From assembly GCA_946183895.1 (NCBI GenBank), contig CAMHDX010000100.1, positions 1 to 5,192 of the forward strand: 5,192 bases of DNA. Reading direction: 5' to 3'. The stretch is from an uncultured Porphyromonadaceae bacterium. GTDB lineage: Bacteria > Bacteroidota > Bacteroidia > Bacteroidales > Muribaculaceae. Below, piece after piece: positions 1 to 5,192 of this stretch. The notes under the pieces are model-generated. The model ran no database searches. It worked only from the letters and a program-made list of their open reading frames with translations, and was not told where the DNA came from. Position 1 is the first letter of the stretch; every line of letters begins with the position of its first letter. A program made the translations under genes and the position numbers.

Positions 1-2919
1 CAAAGTGCTAAATTCAGAACTGCTATCAGCATCGCGACTCACAAACACGATAGTAGCGTTGGTGGTCTTCATCTCCACAGGTGCGGCCTCCTTGAAGGTG
101 GCACTGACGAGCACGTTGCTGGCGGGCATCACGAAGGTGTTGTTGGCACTCACCTCAACCTCGTTGGCATTGCCATCAAGTACGGTGATAGCCTCAAGTT
201 CATAGCCCTGAGCCGGGGTGACGGTCAGAGAGACGATCTCGCCCTCGGCAGCCTCAGCCTTGTCGGCCTCGACGGTACCATTAACAATCTGCTCGTCAAT
301 CTCGATAGCATACTTGGTAACAGGCTCAGTGCTGGTTGCCCACTCGATGTCAATGCCATCAAGATAGATAGCACCGCTCTTGGAGCGGATACCAACGTAA
401 GCGTAGTCGCCATCAACAGTCAACTTGCTGACACTGTTAGTAGCATCGTCAATATTGAATTCATCGAGCAGGGTGCCCTGCTTGCTGCTGTCGTAGAGGT
501 CGCTCGCTGCGGTGTAAGCGGTGTTGCTACCATAGATGCTCACCGTGCGGGTTGCAGAGGTGTTGGTGTTCCACTTCAGGGTCACGCTCTTGACGTTACC
601 AACCGAGCTGGTGCTCACGATACCATCAACGTTCTTGTTTGAGCGTAGCTGGATTGCCTCATTGCCACCGGCAGTGCTACCGGCATAGACGGTTCCGGAT
701 GCGCCTTCAACATTAGTCCACGCTGTATAGGTAGTGCCGGTCACGCCAATCAGGCTGTAGGTCAGCTCGTCGGTCACTGTAGTGCCGCCCGGTTGGGGCT
801 GCTCGCCCTGCTCCACGAAGGTGGCGCTGACGATGACGTCGCTGGCGGGCATCTCAAAGGTGTAGTTAGCACTCACCTCAACCTCGTTAGCATCGCCATC
901 GAGAACGGTGATAGCCTCAAGCTCGTAGCCAGTGGCGGGAGTAACGGTCAGAGTGACGGTCTCGCCCTCGGCGGCCTCGGCCTTGTCGGCCTCGATGCTA
1001 CCATTGACAATCTGGTCATCAATCTCGATCGCATACTTGGTGGGCTCGGGAACGTCAACTGCCTCAAAGCTGATGGGCAGGAATTGGGCACCTTCATTAT
1101 ATATGCTAATCACACCGTAGATGTTGTAGGTGCCGCCATCAGTGGGAGCGGTGACTCCAAAGCGATTGTACAGCTCAACAGTCTCGGAACCCACAGTGAT
1201 GATGGTTCCGCTGATGGTGGCACCACGCAGCACAGCGTAACGGCCGAAGTTGGCATGCGAAATATCGCTGATGCTTGCCTCCATCGGCGTCAGGGTTGCC
1301 TGAGCGGTCGAAGCTGCGAAGCCGGCCGGACTGGCCAACTCATGCTGAGAGCGGAAGAGTAAATAAGTGCCGCTAAAGCCGGCGGGAATAACATCGCCAA
1401 ACGAGTAGGTCTGGTCAATCGTTCCATAGACCAACAGACCGGCGGTATTATTCTCGTCAACGATGTAGAGGTTTTGGCCATTCTGGCCGAGAGCGACTAC
1501 GGGAATACCGAACGTTTGTGTGCCGGTGCTGCCGATAAAGTCGGCAATGCTCATAACCGGCTCAATCTTGGTGAACTCCTTGGAGGCGATGGAGCTGACG
1601 TTGGTGCCGTCGGTGGCGATAGCCTTGACGGTCGTCGTAGCATTGATGGTGAATGCACCCTCATAGAGCGTGCTGTTCACCGTAGGATCGCTACCATCAA
1701 CAGTGTAGTAAATGCTGAGGCCGTCGGCAGCCGTGATGGTCACCTCGGTCTCACCCTCAAACGGCGTAGTGCCACTAATTACCGGCTCGGCAACGGCGGG
1801 GGCAGCGCTCGCCTCCCACTTGATGACAATCTCGTCGAGATACAATGCGCTTTCATTAGAACGCAAGCCAATGTATGCATAGTCGTCGTTGATAGTCAGC
1901 TCAGTGGAGCTTGTACCAATTGAGCCAATCTTGGTTCCCTGTTTGTTGCTGTCGTATAGGTCGGAAACAGCAGTGTAAGCAGTGTTACTGCCGTAAATAT
2001 CCAGGATGCGAGCATCTGCAGTGTTGCTGTTCCATGTCACGGTCACCTTGCGGGCATTACCAATCGACTTGGTGACGATAATGCCGCTATTGCTATCTTT
2101 GCTACGCAACTGGACGCTGCTATAGGTTCCGCCAGAGTTGCCTGCATAGACAGTGCCCGAATCGCCTGTCTTGCCACTCCAATCGGAATAGCTGGTGCCG
2201 GAAATACCGGTGAATTCGTAGTTAATAACATCGCCGTCGGCGGCAGGCTTCTCCTCGAAAGTAGCACTGACGTAGACTGCGCTGGCGGGCATCGTAAACT
2301 GGTTGTTGCTCACACTGATAGCCACTTCGTTCGCATCCTCGACAGTGAGGGATGCCAACTGATAGCCGTTGTCCGGCTCGACGGTAAGCGTCACGGTGGC
2401 GCCCTCGGCAGCCTCGGCCGGACCGGTCACGCTACCGTTCTCCATCTGGTTGTAGTTGATGGCGTACTTCTGTGCGGGCTCACTGCCACCTTCAGCATAG
2501 GTCACGGCGATAGAGGCAATACGGCGATTACCTTTGGTTCCTCCGATGGTGAACGTTACCGATGATGCACTACCGGTCCAAGTGCCATCCTCATAGGTAT
2601 CGGCATCTGCAGTAATTTCATTGGAATCACCGCCACTACCAAAGCCTATCTCAATCGTTGTGATGGTCTTTGTAGTAGAGCTTACGGTAAACGTGTTACC
2701 AGCATAGGCACGAATAGCAGTACCCGATGTATAGTACTTCGGGGCATTGCTGCTATTTGTACCCTTGTCAAAGGTGATGGTGAAGTCGGTGCCACTCACT
2801 GTGGTAATTGCCTGCTGATTAGTATAACCTTGTTCGGAGAAGGTTATAGTCTCATCGGCGGCCCAGGTGGCGGCAAAGCCTACGAGCATCATCACCAATA
2901 AAGAATAGAATTTCTTCAT
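1..2919 (-). CDS. Large secreted multidomain repeat protein, 3' end beyond window (first 973 residues)
   Basis: Open without a stop from the ATG at 2919 to base 1, so the C-terminus is missing. The start is supported by a classic Sec signal peptide directly after it (MKKFYSLLVMMLVGFAATWA, likely cut after A20) and a promoter at suitable distance. Domains in order, by eye: beta-rich module A1 (about 22-147, containing APKYYTSGTAIRAYAGNTFTV-like text); InlB-B-type repeat (151-223); module A2 (231-369); chitobiase/hexosaminidase C-terminal-type domain (about 376-450, YYTVDGSDPT at 404-413); OB-fold-like domain resembling Bacteroidetes DUF5689-type regions (about 455-623); InlB-type repeat (628-703); module A3 (717-861); InlB-type repeat (869-944); then the start of another segment. 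No cysteine is present in the 973 residues and no catalytic motif was recognised. It is probably exported and surface-exposed or released, binding glycans or proteins; that role is inferred. The missing C-terminus might hold an enzyme domain or a sorting signal. Confidence is high for the gene and signal peptide, moderate for the domain names. Confidence 0.93.
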   Translation of the reverse strand, partial: MKKFYSLLVMMLVGFAATWAADETITFSEQGYTNQQAITTVSGTDFTITFDKGTNSSNAPKYYTSGTAIRAYAGNTFTVSSTTKTITTIEIGFGSGGDSNEITADADTYEDGTWTGSASSVTFTIGGTKGNRRIASIAVTYAEGGSEPAQKYAINYNQMENGSVTGPAEAAEGATVTLTVEPDNGYQLASLTVEDANEVAISVSNNQFTMPASAVYVSATFEEKPAADGDVINYEFTGISGTSYSDWSGKTGDSGTVYAGNSGGTYSSVQLRSKDSNSGIIVTKSIGNARKVTVTWNSNTADARILDIYGSNTAYTAVSDLYDSNKQGTKIGSIGTSSTELTINDDYAYIGLRSNESALYLDEIVIKWEASAAPAVAEPVISGTTPFEGETEVTITAADGLSIYYTVDGSDPTVNSTLYEGAFTINATTTVKAIATDGTNVSSIASKEFTKIEPVMSIADFIGSTGTQTFGIPVVALGQNGQNLYIVDENNTAGLLVYGTIDQTYSFGDVIPAGFSGTYLLFRSQHELASPAGFAASTAQATLTPMEASISDISHANFGRYAVLRGATISGTIITVGSETVELYNRFGVTAPTDGGTYNIYGVISIYNEGAQFLPISFEAVDVPEPTKYAIEIDDQIVNGSIEADKAEAAEGETVTLTVTPATGYELEAITVLDGDANEVEVSANYTFEMPASDVIVSATFVEQGEQPQPGGTTVTDELTYSLIGVTGTTYTAWTNVEGASGTVYAGSTAGGNEAIQLRSNKNVDGIVSTSSVGNVKSVTLKWNTNTSATRTVSIYGSNTAYTAASDLYDSSKQGTLLDEFNIDDATNSVSKLTVDGDYAYVGIRSKSGAIYLDGIDIEWATSTEPVTKYAIEIDEQIVNGTVEADKAEAAEGEIVSLTVTPAQGYELEAITVLDGNANEVEVSANNTFVMPASNVLVSATFKEAAPVEMKTTNATIVFVSRDADSSSEFSTL
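88..315 (-). repeat. InlB-B-type repeat 3 (residues 869-944)
   Basis: Encodes 76 residues from KYAIEIDEQIVNGT to VSATFKE and is the close copy of repeat 2. Most of the 12 differences are conservative (D/E, S/T, I/V, D/N, I/L). A new segment starting around residue 950 (KTTNATIVFVS) follows and leaves the window, so the chain of modules probably continues. Confidence 0.8.
337..771 (-). repeat. Beta-sandwich-like module A3 (residues 717-861)
   Basis: Encodes about 145 residues beginning DELTYSLIGVTGTTY and ending IYLDGIDIEWA. It is a paralogue of module A2: both contain GTVYAG, QLRS, IYGSNTAYTA, SDLYDS and KQGT in the same order. It is a few residues longer than A2 because of a short insertion after KQGT. 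It sits between InlB-type repeats 2 and 3, joined to repeat 2 by a short proline- and glycine-containing linker (EQPQPGG). Confidence 0.65.
811..1038 (-). repeat. InlB-B-type repeat 2 (residues 628-703)
   Basis: Encodes 76 residues from KYAIEIDDQIVNGS to VSATFVE, with the same landmarks as repeat 1. It aligns without gaps to repeat 3 with 64 of 76 residues identical by my count. The DNA is also strongly alike, the two copies being exactly 723 bp (241 codons) apart. This points to a fairly recent in-frame duplication. Confidence 0.8.
1813..2229 (-). repeat. Beta-sandwich-like module A2 (residues 231-369)
   Basis: Encodes about 139 residues beginning VINYEFTGISGTSY and ending YLDEIVIKWE. It shares with module A3 the landmarks GTVYAG, QLRS, a stretch with IYGSNTAYTA and SDLYDS-KQGT, then DYAY-G-RS and a final Y-LD-I-I-W strand. 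The closing strand pattern is typical of jelly-roll or carbohydrate-binding-like modules, but I do not recognise a named family. It is followed by the chitobiase-type domain. Confidence 0.65.
2251..2469 (-). repeat. InlB-B-type repeat 1 (residues 151-223)
   Basis: Encodes about 73 residues running from KYAINYNQ through NGS, AAEGATVTLTV, a GY in the middle, and FTMPASAVYVSATFEE at the end. This order (an initial beta strand, NGS turn, EG-TVTLT, GY, then MP-----V-ATF) is the pattern of divergent InlB B-repeat domains, which are small beta-rich extracellular units. It is the most diverged of the three copies in this protein and lies just before module A2. Confidence 0.75.
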
Positions 2920-2997
2920 AGATAAATAATTAGTGATAATTAGGTTAATAATTAAGTTTGTTTATAATTGGTTTCTTGTTAAGAGATACTTCCTTTC
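2920..2997 (-). promoter_or_regulatory. AT-rich untranslated leader of the multidomain protein gene
   Basis: About 75-80 nt between the predicted transcription start and the ATG at 2919. There is no Shine-Dalgarno sequence at normal distance; the only GGA-like stretch (AAAGGAAG on the minus strand, about 2991-2998) is some 70 nt from the start codon. This fits the AT-rich initiation regions usual in Bacteroidetes. The motif ATAATTA (plus-strand reading) recurs at 2926, 2936 and 2948, with ATAATTG at 2964. The exact transcription start is an estimate. Confidence 0.55.
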
Positions 2998-3003
2998 AAA
3001 TTG

Positions 3004-3035
3004 CAAAAGTAATACAATTTTAACAATCCACCAAA
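3004..3035 (-). promoter_or_regulatory. Bacteroidetes-type promoter (-33 TTTG, -7 TACTTTTG)
   Basis: On the minus strand TTTG (3035-3032) is followed after exactly 20 nt by TACTTTTG (3011-3004). This matches the known Bacteroidetes primary sigma-factor consensus TTTG-N19-21-TAnnTTTG at every fixed position. A second TTTG lies directly upstream (3039-3036). The promoter points at the gene starting at 2919 and would give a leader of roughly 75-80 nt. Confidence 0.8.
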
Positions 3036-3042
3036 CAAATAA

Positions 3043-3069
3043 TCCGAATTAAAACTAATGTTTCCGAAT
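3043..3069. promoter_or_regulatory. Candidate operator: 7-bp direct repeat spaced 20 bp apart
   Basis: TCCGAAT occurs at 3043-3049 and again at 3063-3069, so the copies are 20 bp apart start to start, about two helical turns, putting them on the same DNA face. The nearer copy ends a few bases upstream of the -33 elements, a usual place for an activator site. With only two short copies, chance is a real possibility. Confidence 0.3.
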
Positions 3070-3079
3070 GAAGACGAAT

Positions 3080-3130
3080 AAAGAAAACCTCACGAAAATT
3101 TTCGTGAATTTTCGAAAATTTTCGTGAGGT
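3080..3130 (-). terminator. Intrinsic terminator of the LRR protein gene
   Basis: Perfect 18-bp inverted repeat (arms 3087-3104 and 3113-3130, loop of 8 nt). Read on the minus strand the stem is followed by TTTCTTTATT, a T-rich run suited to termination; on the plus strand it is followed by an A-run, so it works for the minus strand only. It begins about 35 nt after the stop codon at 3166. Each arm contains the palindrome CGAAAATTTTCG, so alternative folds exist. Confidence 0.85.
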
Positions 3131-3133
3131 AAA

Positions 3134-3153
3134 AATAGACGCGAATAGACGCG
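3134..3153. repeat. Two tandem copies of AATAGACGCG
   Basis: A perfect 10-bp unit is repeated twice head to tail between the stop codon of the LRR gene and its terminator. No function is evident; it may be a small slippage product. Confidence 0.6.
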
Positions 3154-3165
3154 ATTAAATTCGCA

Positions 3166-5192
3166 TTAGCGTAGCACCTTGGTGGTGGTGCGGGTGCCGT
3201 CGGCGTAGGTGGTTACGACGATGTTGACGCCGTCAAACGGGCGGTCGCTTACCGCGCCGGCGACGTTGACGTACTCCACGCTACTGACCGCCTTGTCGGC
3301 ACTCAGGTCGTTGACCGCGGTGACGACGGCGCCCTGCGAGGTCCATGCCATGCCCAGGCTGACGGTGGGTACCGAGCTGTTGCCGGTCGCGTAGTCGTAG
3401 GTCAGCGGTGTGCTCTCGTCAGCGAGGGCGAGGATGTTGCCGTAGATACTGCTCGGGTCGTTGGCAACCTGGTTGATGTTGGCGGTCGAGGCGACGCGGC
3501 GCGGCGCGCCGCCGGCTTTCTGGCGCGTGCCGGCGATGGCTGTCGCGCCGGTCCAGTTGCTCGCTTTGCTGATGTCAAAGCCGTCGGCGCCCATGTAGTG
3601 ACTGGCGCTCTCCTTGCAGTTCAGGTTGAGGATGGACACGGCTTTGTAGCCGGCAGCCGTGGTCTCGTCGTCCATCTGGAAGTAGTATAGGTTGACCGGC
3701 TCGGTGGCTCCGGCGGTCTGCACAAACTGCACCAGGCTGGCGCGCAGCGTGCGCGAGTTGTTCTCGGCAAACACTGTTGAGCTTGTCAGCAGATTGCCCG
3801 CGCCGCTGAGGTCGATGGCGCAGATGTGGTTGTTGCTGAAGTCGAGGTTGGTCAGGTTGGGTGCTGTGCCCAGGTCAAGCTTGAACATGCCGTTGTGGTC
3901 CACTGCCACGTTCATGATGTTCTTGCTGGGCACCGTGAGGGTCTCGATGCGGTTGTTGCTGGCATAGAGGCTCACGAGGTGGAGGTTCGCGCTCAGGTCA
4001 AGTGCCGGAATGTTGTCGTCCTGGCAGTTGAGGGTCTTCAGCGCGGTGTAGCTGCTCACGTTGAGGTTGCTCAGGTTGGTGTTGTAGCCGCACATCAGCG
4101 TCTCGAGGACGAGGATAGACTGCTCCTCCAGCGTGGGCACCGCGGTGAGGCCCACGCAGTTCATCATCTTGAGCGACTTGATCATCTCGTCGCCGGTAAG
4201 GTCGACGCTGGTGAGCTTTTGGCAGTAGTTTACGTTAACCTCGGTGAGTTCGGCGCAATTCTTGGCGCTGAGCGTCTCGAGGTCCGGCGTGCGGCAGTCG
4301 GTGAGTGCGTCGCCGTTGCGCAGGTTCAGTCCGGGCGTACTCGCGTTGAGACCGTCCAGCGGATTGCCGTCAACAATCAGCGTCTTGATTGCCGCCGTCT
4401 CGCACGCCGAGGCGACACCCACCTCGCTGAAGCCGCTGTTCGACACGTCGAAGTACTCAATTGAGTTGCTGTTGCCGTTCACGTTGGCGTGCAGATTGAT
4501 GTTGCCCGGATTGGCGCCGCCGTCGCGCATGATCTTGCTCTGGCCGTTCATCCGCTGAGCCTCCACGTGCTTGAGCTTGGGGCACTGTTTCAGGCCGAAC
4601 GAGTTCATCGCATTGTTGTTGCACAACAGAGTCTCAAGGTTGGGGAGCTCGTGGATGTACATGTAACCACCGCCTTCGCTGTAGTCTTTGCCGCACGAGA
4701 TGGCGGCAACGGCTGTCTCGTGGATGGCGGTGTTGCTCACGTCAAGCCACTCGAGGGCAGTATTCTTCATCAGATTGAGCGAGTACAGGCCGCCGTGGCC
4801 ATCGGTGGGGTGGTGGTACATCTTCAGACCGAGCGTGTTGCTAGTCTCCTTGTCGCCTACCTTGTCGCGGTACTCGGCGCTCGGGGCGCTTGAGGTGTGG
4901 CAGTCATGCAGGTCGAGGTGCTTGAGCGCCGGATTGAAGAATAAGCACACGCTGTCAAGGCTCTGGTTGCCGCTCAGGTCAAGCCACTCGAGGGCGGCGA
5001 GGTCGCTGATGTGGTTGGCGGACGTCTGGGCGGACTTGGCGGCACGCGTCACGTTGGAGTAGGTGGTGCCGTTTTCGTCGGTGTAACTGTAGCCGGTCAC
5101 CTTGGGGAAGTCCTTGCCGTTGCGGAAGTCGGTGAACGCGTTGTTGCGTGCCTCGAGCTTGGTCAGCGTGTTTGCCATGCCGGCGAGCGAGC
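3166..5192 (-). CDS. Leucine-rich-repeat surface protein, 5' end beyond window (last 674 residues)
   Basis: The frame is open to the right edge and the codons before the first in-window ATG (5178) read SLAG, continuing the LRR pattern, so that ATG is internal and the true start and signal peptide are missing. Numbering from that Met: residues 1 to about 460 hold irregular LRRs of the Bacteroidetes LxxLxCxxN type (LEWLDLSGNQSL at 63, LETLLCNNNAM at 181, LKTLNCQDDNI at 380, LTNLDFSNNHI at 442), interrupted by longer loops near 97-130, 162-176 and 209-238. About 461-623 is a non-LRR region, perhaps a beta-sandwich. The last 45 or so residues (SVEYVNVAG, PFDGVNIVVTTYADG, ending TTTKVLR) resemble the C-terminal tails of exported Bacteroidales proteins, possibly a type IX secretion signal. 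Fourteen cysteines are present, about half at the LRR ladder position. The DNA looks GC-richer than the downstream gene. The likely role is a surface-exposed protein-binding or adhesion scaffold (inferred). Confidence 0.92.
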   Translation of the reverse strand, partial: SLAGMANTLTKLEARNNAFTDFRNGKDFPKVTGYSYTDENGTTYSNVTRAAKSAQTSANHISDLAALEWLDLSGNQSLDSVCLFFNPALKHLDLHDCHTSSAPSAEYRDKVGDKETSNTLGLKMYHHPTDGHGGLYSLNLMKNTALEWLDVSNTAIHETAVAAISCGKDYSEGGGYMYIHELPNLETLLCNNNAMNSFGLKQCPKLKHVEAQRMNGQSKIMRDGGANPGNINLHANVNGNSNSIEYFDVSNSGFSEVGVASACETAAIKTLIVDGNPLDGLNASTPGLNLRNGDALTDCRTPDLETLSAKNCAELTEVNVNYCQKLTSVDLTGDEMIKSLKMMNCVGLTAVPTLEEQSILVLETLMCGYNTNLSNLNVSSYTALKTLNCQDDNIPALDLSANLHLVSLYASNNRIETLTVPSKNIMNVAVDHNGMFKLDLGTAPNLTNLDFSNNHICAIDLSGAGNLLTSSTVFAENNSRTLRASLVQFVQTAGATEPVNLYYFQMDDETTAAGYKAVSILNLNCKESASHYMGADGFDISKASNWTGATAIAGTRQKAGGAPRRVASTANINQVANDPSSIYGNILALADESTPLTYDYATGNSSVPTVSLGMAWTSQGAVVTAVNDLSADKAVSSVEYVNVAGAVSDRPFDGVNIVVTTYADGTRTTTKVLR

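Noticed and set aside
88..1038. Regular DNA repeats that might suggest a CRISPR array or mobile element
   Set aside because: The repeats are in-frame protein domain copies hundreds of bases apart, without short spacers, terminal inverted repeats or a transposase.
793..1362. 189-residue plus-strand open frame
   Set aside because: It lies wholly opposite the multidomain protein gene, is low in recognisable features, and has no promoter or start signal. It is a shadow of the repetitive minus-strand coding sequence.
1474..1923. 149-residue plus-strand open frame
   Set aside because: Antisense to well-supported coding sequence with domain matches; no independent support.
2953..2960. Plus-strand TAAGTTTG resembling a Bacteroidetes -7 element
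   Set aside because: There is no TTTG at the right distance upstream and no plus-strand gene downstream.
3141..3164. Small inverted repeat GCGAAT / ATTCGC after the LRR stop codon
   Set aside because: Only 6 bp with a 12-nt loop and no T-run; the nearby 18-bp hairpin is a far better terminator.
3826..4464. 212-residue plus-strand open frame
   Set aside because: Antisense to the LRR gene; its valine-, alanine- and histidine-rich composition is the mirror of repeated LRR codons in GC-rich DNA.
5176..5178. ATG as the start of the LRR gene
   Set aside because: The frame stays open upstream (SLAG) in keeping with an LRR, and no signal peptide follows this Met. The true start is outside the window.

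Overview
The window looks like chromosomal DNA from a member of the Bacteroidales (a Prevotella/Muribaculaceae-type gut or oral commensal is my best guess). The reasons are a promoter of the Bacteroidetes TTTG / TAnnTTTG type, an AT-rich leader with no Shine-Dalgarno sequence near the start codon, a C-terminal tail on one protein that resembles the secretion/sorting tails of this order, and the domain mix of the other protein. All identifications were made by reading; no database search was run.

Layout: both real genes are on the minus strand and both run off the window. Reading in the direction of transcription, the right half (5192 to 3166) encodes the C-terminal 674 residues of a leucine-rich-repeat (LRR) surface protein whose start lies beyond the right edge. 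A strong hairpin followed by a T-rich run (3130 to 3080) ends it. An AT-rich intergenic stretch (2920-3165) then carries a clear promoter (3035-3004) and a leader of about 75-80 nt. The left half (2919 to 1) encodes the first 973 residues of a large secreted multidomain protein whose C-terminus lies beyond the left edge.

The left-hand protein has a Sec signal peptide, then a string of beta-rich modules: three related beta-sandwich-like modules, three InlB-B-type repeats, one chitobiase/hexosaminidase C-terminal-type domain, and one OB-fold-like domain. The second and third InlB-type repeats are 84% identical and the modules next to them are also paired, so this part of the gene grew by internal duplication. 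No catalytic domain is visible in the part seen.

The two genes have their own terminator and promoter and are probably separate transcription units. Both products are expected outside the cytoplasm, plausibly on the cell surface, with roles in binding or adhesion. That role is inference. I see no defence system, CRISPR array, RNA gene, insertion sequence or other clearly new system here. The points most worth checking are the duplicated modules, the operator-like direct repeat upstream of the promoter, and the unusual terminator hairpin.
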